Below are positions 12,701 through 23,157 of a DNA stretch of 64,000 nt, in pieces (position 1 is the stretch's first letter; each line of letters opens with the position of its first letter). The notes below the pieces were generated by a model. The model worked only from the letters and a program-made list of their open reading frames with translations. It ran no database searches and was not told the origin of the DNA. This stretch comes from Theristus sp. LFF4_11 (taxonomy: Eukaryota > Nematoda > Chromadorea > Monhysterida > Xyalidae), in NCBI GenBank assembly GCA_030248135.1, contig JASANC010001799.1, positions 88,199 through 152,198 on the forward strand, given 5' to 3'. Position numbers and translations under genes: made by a program.

Positions 12701-15700
12701 GATCTTCAAATACACGGCAGTTAGCAGAACTAAAATGTTTCTTTTGTTCAATTTTTAAACCTGTTTTGCAGATGGAGAACTTGTGTGATTAGTGATTACA
12801 AAAACAAAAAGTGTGCGAACAGTAACATATCAATAGCAACATAAAAGTAACAGAACAGTTACATAATTGTACCATGTTACAACTGTATTATACATTGTGA
12901 CGATAACATAACAGTTACATAACTGCAACATATAAAAGAAAGGAATGAAAATTTACAACAAACAACGTAGATCTACACCAAGAGCACCGAATTGAAGTGT
13001 ACGCTGTAACAATGAGCGACGTCAAGTACGCTGTTACTGCGATCGTACTGAACGCGAGACAAGTCTACTCCGTGCGGGACCACGTACAAGCCACTGATGT
13101 AAGCAAAATCCAACACTCAAACACTTTTTTCTAATACGCCGTCGAGGCATCGGTTGCAGTACAATCACTAATTGGATGAGTATGATTGTATTGATTGATT
13201 CTATCATCAGTACGAATTGACTGTAGTCACACTGCTGCTATCTGCTTTCGAAGTTGTGTTTGCTGAAATTTAAGCAAAATATTTCCAGTCGTTTGTTTCA
13301 TTCCAGGCAATTCTCACGTGTCAAGCCGGCAGGGACTCGGATGAGACGTGCGTTTCGCATTCCGTCGGCGCTGCCGTCGCATTCGGTCGTGCGCTTCCAA
13401 GCGACCTCTACCTTTATACGGCGTTCGGCGACTCGCATCCAGGCCCGACCGACCTTGCCGCGATGAAGGGTGTCGTGCTCTCGTATCTGTTCGTCACATG
13501 CGAACCGCAACTGTCGACGTTGGACATTGAGTTCTGGGAAATACCGGTATATTGTGGTGGTTTTTTTGGATAAAAAACGTGTTCCATTTGCTGAGGTTTC
13601 GATCCTCATGTGGACATGTTGTAACTGCAAGAAATGGAGAACAGAAATGAAAAAAACGACCTTGATTATTTCTTCCAAAAGATGATTCCACCAAATCAGG
13701 TTTTGTATTCATCAAACAAATCTAAAGAACTCATCAATATTGTTGTCGCAGGAAGCCACCTCTTACGTTCTGAAGAAATGCACCAACACACATGACGTCA
13801 GCAGTTGTCAACCGTTTGTGACATCAACGACACACACGAAAACTATTTCCGTCAACCAGTGTCTGTGGAAAATCATAGTTTTTCAAGTTCAATACCATCA
13901 TATGAAAATTCAACATCACTATGAGTGTCAAACTGGAAATTTTCGGATGTTTCCCAATCCGTTTTCTTTAGACCAACCGTACAATTTCTGCGCATTTGCG
14001 ATAATCGACGGCAAAGAAGTCCCACTGAGTGGGTTGACCATTCAGAACGGCGTTGGTAACGGTGCGGTGCTGTATAAAGTCGTTTGGACTGGGGTACGCT
14101 TTTCATATGGTCGTGGTTTTTTCGACCTCATTTATTCGTCCGTTTCAAACCCGATGGATCCAATCATTCTTGGAAGTTTGACAACGCTGAAAATAACCGA
14201 AAAATCTATGCTAGCGTTCAAAATGCTGAAACTCCCAGTTTTTGTCTCCAGAACAACGGAAAATCGTGCTGCCGTCAAAGCAAGGAGTCTGGGCGAACAT
14301 TTTGTTTCCCGCAAACCGGCAACGTCTTCACGGACGAGCAAGAGGCGAACGTTCATAACCACTACACCGTTTATAGTGAGCGGGTTCAGTGTTTTGTGTT
14401 TGGCCTTTGGCTGAAGTGTCCGGTCGCAACGTTGGTGCTTTTGTGTTACTTACCACCACACACTCACACACAAACACACTGGCGCACGCTAGGGGCACAT
14501 TTACACGAAAAACTGAGAAGGGAGCAACCACTGATGATTGATTTTCTTTTGATGAACAACTTGTCGGGTAACTCACTAATTATGTAACGGTTGGTGAAAC
14601 GTCGAACTTTCTCTGAAGTCAAAAGCTACCCAACAAACAAACAAACCCAACAACAACAAAATTTTTCCTCACTGTCCATGTGACGCCGTAATTGTGCAAC
14701 AACACCAAAATCACGGGTGTTTGAAAAGATAAGAGTGCGACCTTCAAACAACGACACTTGAAAACAAAAACTGCTGCAGCTGGTCAACGAGACGGCTGGT
14801 TGTTGGAGCCGCAAATCGTCAGCAGCGAGGTGATCCCCACTGGAACAACAATCAACATCGATTTGCCGTCCTTTGTTAAGGTACAGATATAGTGTCCGTT
14901 CGTTGAAGCTGTCCAACTTCGATGCGTGAACTTCTAAAAGTGCTTGCTACCAAAAAGCGTAAAAATAGCCCAACCGAAGTTTGAGGTACATTATTCACAG
15001 AGAAAATCATCGATTGTTTTCCGACTCGGGGTAATTTCTCGATTCATGCGGTACTCTGATTATAGTCAAATAAATCGCCCACGTGTCTGGATCGCTTTCA
15101 GTTTGTCAAGCCAACTGCAGAATCGTTGAAAACAATTAGCAGGATTAAGTTTTTCAGGAGTTCACTTATTCCAGACGGAAAACATCGTAAAATACAACAT
15201 CAAAACGTGCGCGATACACGATCCGTTTGCGTGTGAAACAGTGCAAGAGGTGGCCGATCTTCCCGTTACCGTCAGTTTGAGCGCCGGTACGTGCATGATT
15301 TTGGAACCAATTTGAAAAAAATCGGGTCAAATCAGATCAGAAGTCTTGAAATCCGAATACGAAACTCAAACGAAATGAACAATCGTTTCAGCGCAACGCG
15401 ACCAGAAACTGATTTTCGCGATCGAAGGCGAATTCACCGATGGAACGACGAAATATCTGCAGTGCATCAAATTCAAACAGAGCGAATGTCGCCAGCTACC
15501 GACTGACAACGTCTATTGGCCGCAAGGGGTTTGTTCTGTTTTTTGTTTTGCTTTTCATAAACAGGTAAAGTCTTACTCTGAAGACCTGCTATACAATAAT
15601 AATGTGTTGCACAGTCACAGACAAACACACAGGCACGCACACATTACAGCAGCACGCGCGATACATTGCATGTGTACATGGTGTTTGTTTATGGACTGTG

Positions 15701-18700
15701 CAACCTCACCGAGTGAACATTTTGTGAAGCCAGAACTTTACATGAGCAAAAAAATAAACCAAAAACAAAAATCCCCGAACTTTTCACAGCAATGTCAAGT
15801 GTTCTGCGAGCGACGTGAAACGAGCGAAACGTGCGTGCGCCAGTCGACGATGCTCCAACGGCTGCGATCTGATCGCCTCGAATGGGTGGATCGGTCGATC
15901 GTTGCTCTCGGTAGAATCGTCGAGGATTCGGATGTGCGCCCGAAGAACGGCATCATAAAACCGACCGTGAAATATCGTTTCCAGCCGGCACAGTCCACCG
16001 TGAAAGTGAACTTTTTGCCACTTCAGGTACTTTTAACGGTCTGTAGCTTCAAGATTGCAGTTTTCTTTGACACCGTTTTGTGCAGCAATACGCGCACACA
16101 CTCGCTGCGGAATCAAATAGTTCAACAAGCTTGTCAGGCTATTCCAGCTGAGTTCGTCACATTAGACATCTCCTTACTGTGCACAAACTCGTTGTTTGGA
16201 TTCTTTGAACTCGAAGAAAAAGTAAACATTTGTTGAGAGCAATGCCACATAGGGATACGGCGTCTCATACATCATACAAGAGTGCGACGCCAACAAACAG
16301 TGCGTCGATAAAGTCACGTGCGAGAGCTCACCGTGCGACTATCGGCCGAGCACCACAAGTCAGTTGGTTGTTTTCTGTGTGTTCAAGAAATCAAAATTTC
16401 AAATCAATTTCTGGAAAAGTCAGTTATTTGTGCGGTTGTTGCTCTTTCTTCGGCACAGAAAGACGAAATCGACTTGAATTGAATTAATTTCCACAGGCCA
16501 ACCGGTGACCGTACGAATGCGAGTACGCGAAAATGGCAGGGTTGCGTCGAGCGACTTCCATCCGATGGCGTTCGACCAGTTCGGCAACGTCACCGCGATT
16601 GTCGAATGGCAGAATGTGAGTGAACAGGGGGGGGGGGTGAAACAAGTTAAACAGGTCACAAGTCACAACTCACAATAACTGAACGTACGACTTGGAAAAC
16701 ACACAGTCTATCATGCGAAACACAGAACTAAATCACGCAAAAGCGGCCGCTCAAATGGCACTTCCACCGGAAAACGTCCACGTCACATTATTCCGCGTCG
16801 TTCTGATTTTGTTTCGAGAAATATTCACAAAAGCAAATAATAATAACTGCAAACATCGCGTCTCCTACTCCTGCACAGAAATTTGGCCAGTCCGTCTGCT
16901 GGTCGCACAGCGATCGAACGAACTGCCAACGATTGGCCGAAGGTGACCGAATGCTCGAACAACAGCACCGCGCCATTTCATTGGTCTCATTCAATGTGCA
17001 CAGTGAGTGTTGTTACGCAGAAATGATTTTAATTCCAATGAAATTCATAATTTCAGTAACTGGATTTATTGAATAACAGAACAATACAGTAGAATGGAAA
17101 TTGAAAATTCAAGAATATTTCCAGCCGGTCCACGTCGCTATGAGCAGCACCACGCAGCGGCGTTGTTCCGGCTGACGCCGGTGACAAACAGCCTGCACGT
17201 TGAGATCCCGCAAGAATTCAAAGTTCGTGATTGTGAAAGCTTCGATCCAATAGTAACGGCAACACCGGCCTCGAACTTCTTTGATCCTGCTCCTGATCTG
17301 CTTCGTTGAACCTGCGCTGTGGTATATATTTGAACAAATCAACATTCCCACAGTGTTCTCGCATTGTGGCGATCCAGATCATGTTTTCAGAGGTCCCTGA
17401 GTTTTCTCACCAAACCAAAAGAAAATCCCACTTTCCAGCTGCCCAACTCGATATACCGTCTGGTGTTGTGCAGCGGCGACGGAACGTTCGAGTATTGCGA
17501 CGAAGACGCAGTGGCCGGGGCGTTCGCCGAGTTTCCGGCCGTTGTCGAACTGAACACAACTAGCAATAATGCAGTGACCTTGAAAAACATGCAGCCAGGA
17601 AGTACGGTCACAGTCCTTTGTTGTGGATTTGTATCTAACCACTAAAAAATACGTAACCCATGGCCGGCCCCATATGTCCACTTTTCCTTAACTTTGTTAC
17701 ATGCATGCATGGGTTCTAGTTGTGCCCTTCCACCAAGTCTCACCTCTCTTTTTGTTATTCACCGCCTGTCCAGAGAAAAAAGGCGTGCGCGTGCAACGCA
17801 GTCACGGCGGCGACCATTGGGCGGACTTGCAGGCGGTGCTGTTCAAACCGGAGGAGATCGAGGACGATTTAGTGGAGACGACCGTGGTCTGGCATGGGGT
17901 CAGCCAGCGTGTGGTTTCTTTTGTCTTTTCTACTTTTTCTACACACAGTTTCGTTTTAAAACGCCCAACATCGCCAACAAGCGCGCACCGTGAAAGGTTT
18001 CACCACAAATTTTTTTCATATCGGTCAGACTGCGCGGTAGGTTTCAGACAACCGAACTTTACCGAATGTCCGCAAGCTTCATTTTTCCCCCGATTGCAGA
18101 TTGCCAAACAGACGTGCACGCTGATTGCGGAAACGGGCGAGGAGAACTGCGTTCCGATCAGCTCGACGTCTTATCATGGACGATACAAACAGCAGGGGGT
18201 AGTTACACACTTTCAATACTGTCGACCGACAATTCATTTGCTTGTAAAAGCGTTTATCTAAGGACCGGTGGTAATTTTTTGTCACAGAAAATTTTCATTC
18301 ATTATTTTTTCGTCAAATAGCTTTACAATCGTACGGCGCGGTACGCTACGGTGCTGAGCGTGTTTGGCATTGCCGACCAAGTGGACGCCACTGGTCAGGT
18401 GCCGTCAACTGTTGTCACGACATTCCAACCAAACTCGCCAATTGTCGACGTCAGTCTGCAGCCGCCACTTGTAAGTTTTGAGACAGACAAATAATTCAGT
18501 CGGAAATGCTGACTATCGAAAAACTTTTTGTTCACGCTCGAGTGGATCATTTCGAAGTGGAAATTCGCAGTAACATTGTTATTTTTTAACGATGACCAGA
18601 AACAACAATCCAAGATTGTCGCGACTCACCACAGAAACCGTACAATCGCATACGATCTATTGCTTCACTTGTGTGCAGTCAATGACATATTTTCAGTCTG

Positions 18701-20916
18701 TTATTCCATTTTAAAGTTCTTTCTTATCGAATTTCCAGAAGGTCGACAAATATCTTATCGAAAGCTGTGACGAACAAGAGATGAACTGCCGTGAGCTTCA
18801 ATACTGCGCCACCAATGAGTGCGCCGTTCAGCTGAACTCACAAGGTTGTCGCATTGTCAATAGTTTTGCCAGGTTTCTTTAACGGCTTGGTTGCCAAAAG
18901 GAATGCTAATTTTCCTCTAACTCTTAATTTTAATCACAAAATTTATCTGTTTTTTGCAGATCTCATCAACGATATGTGTAAGAACGTTTCTCGTTTTCAG
19001 AGCAAACAACGCTGCGCGCATTCTACTTCAACAATTCGGTGCTTTGGCCGATCAAACAAATCACATTCAAACCCGGACAAGTGCTGAACGACGTCACCGA
19101 TACTGTTCGGTGGAGACTGGTAGGCCAGCTGGTGAATAGTTGGTGGCGTGCACTGGCAGGACAGATGATACGCGCAAAGCTTTTGTAAAAATCGGGTTTT
19201 ACACGAGAATTACTAAAAAAACAATACATCCCTTTCAGCCATTCGCACAATCCGTTTGCGCTACGCGGCCAAGCACGAACAAAACCACCTGTCGAAAGCG
19301 ACCGCAAATGGCAACCGACCTGTCGCAGAGAATCCGACGTTCAGCCACGGAACCGGTTCAATATGCGGTTTTTGGTAAGAGCTCAACATATACAAGTTTT
19401 GGATGCCAAAAATCTTATAAAATAACTTTTCATATTTGCTTCTTCAGATGCACCAAAAGACGGATTAGTTGTAGAGTTCGACGTTCTCAATGGCGGCGTC
19501 ATGACGAACAATCATATCCAGTTGTACCCACCAAACGAGGTAAGTATTTGAGGGTTTGGTGTGCGTCATAAAAATATCTGAAATTTTCCAGAGAAAGTTT
19601 TCCAAACTGCGTTTTAACGCTCAAACGTTTAAACGTTCCATCCATCCTCCATCCATTTTAGCTCGCGAAAAAAGCAGGAAACTACAGTATGGCCGAATAA
19701 ATGAGGCAGTCCCTCAAGGCGGGATCAGCCGCAAACGAGGAGTTGTCTTTTTAAAAAAAGCCAACATAATTCCCAATCATGTGATCAAGGGATAAAGATT
19801 GAACAGAATAGCGCGGATAATCCATTAGTTTAAAAAAACGCGTCAAATTTGGCACACAATTCAGTTTCTGAACGTCTTTTTTCTTTCATTCAAAATTCGC
19901 GCGCTCCTTGCACCCTGAAAAAAGCTGCCATGTTTAACCGGCCATACCGTATAAACGCCATAAAACTGTATAAACAGCATGTAATTCAGAGACCCAACGT
20001 TTGAATGAAATTTCAACACGATTAACCTAATGGCAAATATCTCTTGAACTATGCTCTAAATTTCAGAGCCTAACGTTAAACCAAACTCGAGAACGAACTG
20101 TTTTGTACATTAGTTTTATTAGACACCCTCCGTGTTTTCTGTGATTTCCTTCCACCAACCAACCAATCAACCCAGCTACCGACCGCAACTTTGTTCACGC
20201 CGTGCTTACAAATGGAGGGAAGTCGAAATCAAATATGCGCTCAAGCCGAGCAGGTGACAAGCCGAAGTGCACTGGAAGCTCGTAACATTAAAATCGGCTC
20301 TCTCAATTTTCTCGTCGGTAAGCAATTACTGTGAAAAGCGCCATTTTCCGAAGGATCGAACAATCGAAGTGAATCGTTTGAAGGCTTTGGTACTGCACGA
20401 CACACACACACACTGGCCTGAACAGCACGCACGTTTTTTCTATGGAAATCTGGAAATTCTGAGCAGACCGTCAGCCGAAAACTTGACATTATGCCTATGT
20501 GAACGAACGTTTCCATGGTTTTTTTTAATTGCCGAATCATTTTGAAGGAAAACAGGCCTACTGGCTGCTTCGCTATGTTGGCGTGAACGGACAAGAGACA
20601 AACGTGAAATGGTTGCGCTTCAATCCGATCGACATGAAGGATGGTAAAGCGAAAGATCGTCTCAGATTTCACGACGTAAATTTGCAGAAATTAACGATGA
20701 TTTTTCGTTTTTTTTAACTCAAACAAACACGGGAGTTTTGTAATTTTCCAGCAAGTGAATCTGATTTGTCATGTCGAGAACAAGATGGGCATGTGTCAAC
20801 AATTGAACGGCTACATCGACAGTGATATCGAAATCACACGCGCAGCACAATACAACGCATATTATACGGCGTTCACATATGGCACCGATTCGGCGATTCA
20901 ATTCACTACAAAATGA
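32..20916 (+). CDS. Giant tandem-module, cysteine-rich, probably secreted protein (3' part; 55 exons)
   Basis: I do not recognise this family. Fifty-five exons join in phase without a stop to the TGA at 20914-20916, giving about 2,485 residues; the 5' end is outside the window. The product is 29 complete modules (M1-M29) after one partial module (M0), each about 84 residues. A module is usually two exons: an A exon (enters phase 1, leaves phase 0) with alternating hydrophobic residues and many Pro/Thr, then a B exon (phase 0 to phase 1) carrying the cysteines. Odd modules have one pair, C-x(6-14)-C. Many even modules add a second pair ending in a PC motif. I see no membrane segment, kinase, EGF or other known domain in the visible part, and no membrane anchor at the C-terminus. 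Paired cysteines and Thr/Pro linkers suggest an extracellular beta-rich repeat protein, perhaps Ig-like; that fold is a guess. Exons are listed in the five segment entries. Confidence 0.85.
1299..1328. repeat. Perfect 10-bp hairpin in an intron
   Basis: GCCTGACTGA at 1299-1308 and its exact reverse complement at 1319-1328 enclose a 10-base loop. It lies in the intron between giant-gene exons 971-1216 and 1459-1586. No function is evident. Confidence 0.5.
3509..8375 (+). CDS. Giant gene, exons 11-19 (modules M6-M10)
   Basis: Exons: 3509-3636, 4804-4909, 5212-5342, 5660-5899, 6304-6412, 6596-6792, 7022-7148, 7833-7972, 8282-8375, with a possible 12-base microexon at 7509-7520. The intron 3637-4803 contains the CA-rich satellite. 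Exon 5660-5899 fuses the second half of M7 to the first half of M8, so the phase-1 inter-module intron is missing there. M6, M8 and M10 have lost the first cysteine pair of the even type but keep a short C-x(4)-C or C-x(3)-PC motif ([23 protein letters not shown]). M10 begins with a Thr/Pro-rich stretch. The 5' half of exon 6596-6792 resembles the LNAAKF motif of earlier A exons (INATKKF). Confidence 0.78.
3736..4756. repeat. CA-rich satellite with higher-order units
   Basis: About 1 kb of CACACA/CAGACACA low-complexity sequence fills most of the intron 3637-4803 of the giant gene. It is a degenerate mixture, not a plain dinucleotide run: GACACACA units, a longer unit containing ACAAAAAAGTTGTAAACAG (near 3841 and 3919), and a unit with CTCACCACACACCGACACA repeated several times. 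Long open frames on both strands here (His/Thr-rich on plus, Cys/Val-rich on minus) are products of the repeat, not genes. Confidence 0.95.
8066..8156. mobile_element. Small foldback element (GTTGCACA / CAAACACACTGGCAC family)
   Basis: An inverted repeat in an intron of the giant gene: GTTGCACACAAACACACTGG at the left and, on the right, its diverged complement ending GCGCAAC. The right arm carries about 17 extra bases. The same core sequence recurs at 12246, 15606, 54195 and 58111. It looks like a very short non-autonomous inverted-repeat element. No clear target duplication was seen. Confidence 0.5.
8618..12719 (+). CDS. Giant gene, exons 20-31 (modules M11-M16)
   Basis: Exons: 8618-8736, 8830-8947, 9318-9619, 9929-10031, 10222-10346, 10503-10623, 10754-10878, 11262-11379, 11597-11721, 12016-12196, 12408-12508, 12605-12719. 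Exon 9318-9619 is the longest of the gene because it holds a mucin-like Thr/Pro insert of about 75 residues ahead of the normal module sequence. M12 ([15 protein letters not shown]) and M14 ([17 protein letters not shown]) have the full even-type four-cysteine pattern; M16 keeps only the first pair. The acceptors of exons 11262-11379 and 11597-11721 lack strong pyrimidine tracts and were chosen by phase. The donor at 12720 (GTTAGC) is weak. Confidence 0.75.
11041..11210 (-). other. tRNA-like fragment in an intron (possible SINE remnant)
   Basis: Read on the minus strand, this intron contains GTGTAGCTCGTTAG, resembling a tRNA A box, and GGATCGAGCCCC, resembling a B box (T-loop). The boxes are only about 20 bases apart and I could not fold a cloverleaf, so this is not called a tRNA. 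A decayed tRNA-derived SINE is possible. Confidence 0.2.
12246..12308. mobile_element. Foldback-family copy, partial
   Basis: CAAACACACAGGCAGC at the left and GCCAGTGTGTTTGTCTATG plus ACTGTGCAC at the right form an inverted pair in an intron of the giant gene. The right arm read on the minus strand closely matches the left arm of the copy at 15606 (GTGCACAGTCATAGACAAAC). Confidence 0.45.
12971..16358 (+). CDS. Giant gene, exons 32-41 (modules M17-M22)
   Basis: Exons: 12971-13098, 13307-13546, 13752-13860, 13972-14093, 14252-14375, 14780-14880, 15175-15286, 15392-15528, 15790-16026, 16253-16358. Exons 13307-13546 and 15790-16026 each fuse the second half of an odd module to the first half of the next even module (M17/M18 and M21/M22), repeating the M7/M8 arrangement. 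M22 has the full even-type pattern ([15 protein letters not shown]); M18 and M20 have a single pair. The start of exon 32 is uncertain: 12971 and 12983 both keep phase. The donor after 13860 (GTCTGT) is weak, but phase and the next A exon support it. Confidence 0.75.
15606..15704. mobile_element. Small foldback element, best-preserved copy
   Basis: A 99-bp inverted repeat in an intron of the giant gene. The left arm begins GTTGCACAGTC followed by ACAAACACAC. The right arm ends GTGTTTG..GGACTGTGCAAC, so both termini read GTTGCACAGTC inward. The interior is not coding. This copy defines the termini of the family. Confidence 0.55.
16497..20916 (+). CDS. Giant gene, exons 42-55 with the stop codon (modules M23-M29)
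   Basis: Exons: 16497-16615, 16879-17002, 17125-17222, 17439-17601, 17774-17898, 18100-18198, 18321-18470, 18739-18844, 19001-19119, 19239-19374, 19448-19539, 20176-20317, 20548-20675, 20752-20916. The M25/M26 junction is exceptional: exons 18100-18198 and 18321-18470 meet at a phase-0 intron placed differently from all other inter-module introns. M26 has the full even-type pattern ([15 protein letters not shown]). M27 contains a basic QRIRRSA site. M29 ends ~40 residues after its cysteine pair ([11 protein letters not shown]) with IQFTTK and TGA, so the protein has no C-terminal anchor or tail. Confidence 0.8.
19800..19940. repeat. Dispersed repeat, copy 1 (intron of giant gene)
   Basis: About 140 bases here match 43868-43990 at low but clear identity. 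Shared blocks include GAATAGCGC, GTCAAATTT, GGCACA, a CGAACGT/TGAACGT block, TTCGCGCGCT and TGCACCCT. It lies in the 636-bp intron before exon 20176-20317. Class unknown. Confidence 0.5.
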
Positions 20917-21597
20917 TTGACTTTTGTGAAAATATTGCCAACATTTTTTTTTCGTTCCGCTTTTGTTTTATTTGACGGCAGTTTTTCATTACATTCAATC
21001 TCATCCGCTAATACAGGATGTACAATGTACATGATAAACTGCGTCGTCGTGTTCGCATCATGTGCTACTTTCCGTTAAGGTTGACATTTGAATGATTGCA
21101 ATAAGCTTTGAATATAAAAATGAAGTCAAATTTTTGTTCGTTGACGTTCATAGATTACAGTATATAGTAATATTTAACGCAGAACAGTTTATAGCTCGTT
21201 CATTTTATTGATACACTGCAAATTTTATGCAATATGGTTTGACAAATTCTACAAATACAGTAACTTTCGAACACGTGACCAGTAACGACAAAAATGATTT
21301 TTTTTCAAAAAAGTAAAATCCCACCTTTTTACGGTTTTCCTAAATAGACAAAGGCTGTAAACCAACAATGTAGTATTAATATGTTCCAGGTATCACAGCC
21401 TGTACAAAAAAACGAAAACAGTTTTGGCGCCGATAACGCTTGACACTTCTATTGTTCTCAAACACTACCTTGTGAACAAAGCTAAACAACAAATAAATAA
21501 AACAACAACGAGACTCGCATTATGGAATACAACACCCTTAGAATTCTTAAAAGAAGATATAGAAACTGGCAGTTTATAAACGGGAGTGAAAGGAAAA
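20917..21597. other. Intergenic region between convergent giant and receptor-kinase genes
   Basis: AT-rich and without recognisable coding sequence. It must contain both 3' UTRs. TTTATT at 21204-21209 would be an AATAAA signal on the minus strand about 390 bases beyond the receptor stop; AATAAA near 21494 is on the plus strand. Neither assignment is secure. Confidence 0.5.
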
Positions 21598-23157
21598 TTA
21601 CAAAACACTCAAATCCGCCCGGTGGCAGCTCAGTTTATGGCAGAGGAAATTGTGAATGTCGCAGAACGACGGCCGTGCGAGCTCGTCGCGTTGCCAACAG
21701 CGCAGCATCAACTCGTAGATTTCAGTCGGGCAGAACGCAGGCTGCGGCAGGTACACCTGAAAAACGCTTTGTGGTTCCGTTCAGTTCAGCTCCAGTTTTA
21801 CTTTTTTATTTTTATTAAAATGAACAAAATGTAATATGCAGAATTACAGGCAGCCAACCACAGTTGGGTTCATATTGCAGTAAATCGCTTCAGACATTTA
21901 ACTGCATTGAACTGCGCTTTACTTATGCCGGTTTCACAACTGGCACAAACGGTCAGGAACACAAAAAGTAACACAAGAATTGACCACGAACCGCCAGCTG
22001 TCCGTGGTGAAACATTTGCTGGATGTTGTCGATGACATCTTGATCGGTCAACGTTGCGAACGGTTGCGTATGACAGACGCTCAGCACCTCCCACATTGTG
22101 ACGCCAAACGCCCAAACGTCCGACTTTGTCGTGAATTTACCCTGAGATTGTGAACTTCTGCTAAATTGGGTTTTAAACAACGAATTTTGTTTCAAAACTA
22201 CGTCAGATAATTTAGTTTTTTTGCAGTTGTGTCGCCGCTAACAAAACAACATTGTAGCCCTGCAACTCACCATCAATAAACTCTCCCACGACATCCACCG
22301 AATCGGCAGCACAAAGTTGCCCTCGATTCGATAATAGTCACCGCTGTACAACGAACGAGCCATGCCGAAGTCGGCGATTTTGATTCGACCGAGTTCGCCA
22401 ACGAGACAATTGCGAGTGGCCAGGTCGCGGTGGACAAAGTTTTGCGCCTCCAAATATCGCATACCGGTCGATATTTGCACGATCATGTGCAACAGCGAGG
22501 CGTAGCTGAAGCAAATAGTGGCAAAACTTTGTGACAAAAATGTAGCAGACGCTTCGCAGTTTGACAACACCAAAAATTATCGCAGTAGAGATTGTCAGAA
22601 CCAGCAGTGAGAGTTGTGGCAGCTGCCAAATCAAAGAAATCAAACGCCATGAAAAACAAAACTTTACAAACCTCAGATTCTGTCCGCAATTCCTCAGATG
22701 CTGATGCAGATCGCCGTGTCGCACAAACTCCACCAGTACACACCACGGCTCTTGGTCGGTGCACACGCCGCGCACCTTGACGATGTTCTCGTGGTCGAGA
22801 CGAGCCAACACCCGGCACTCCTGCGCAAAGTCGCGTCTCGCCTGCGTCGAAGCGTTCGGTCGGAGGAACTTTGCTGCGACCAACTCGGTTGTGCAAGCTG
22901 CGCCGCTACTTGACGCCACGGCGCCGCCAGCTGGAGCAAGAACTTGCAGCCGACAAAGATGAACCTGGAATGGAAGGAGCATAACATCAGGCTGCTGAAA
23001 AGCCAAAAATCGAACTTTGTGTTTTTCATATTAACATTTTCAAAAAACTTTACCTACCTCTCCAAATTGTCCCTCGCCGAGCTTTTCGGCGAAATGCAGC
23101 TGTCGTCGACTGATCTCGGGCAGCCCGTCAAACAGCACCGCGTTCACCGGATCGTTG
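21598..23157 (-). other. Receptor tyrosine kinase domain
   Basis: The glycine loop GEGQFGE ends exon 23058-23157 and continues with VHLCRL in 22672-22964. The ATP lysine is in LVAAKFLRP, the helix-C glutamate in FAQECRVL, the catalytic loop is HRDLATRN and the metal site DFGMARSLY, followed by activation-loop tyrosines in GDYYRIEG, the DDR signature. [20 protein letters not shown] and [12 protein letters not shown] complete the C-lobe. All key residues are present, so an active enzyme is expected. The tail after the kinase is very short ([14 protein letters not shown]). Confidence 0.95.

Noticed and set aside
12782..12960. End of the giant gene at a TGA just after 12780
   Set aside because: The intron reading that skips this region keeps phase to exon 12971-13098 and the repeat pattern continues for 13 more modules. 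The AACATAACAG-type short repeats here are treated as intronic.
18960..18977. 18-base microexon before exon 19001-19119
   Set aside because: Joining it to the next exon would create a TAG stop at the junction.
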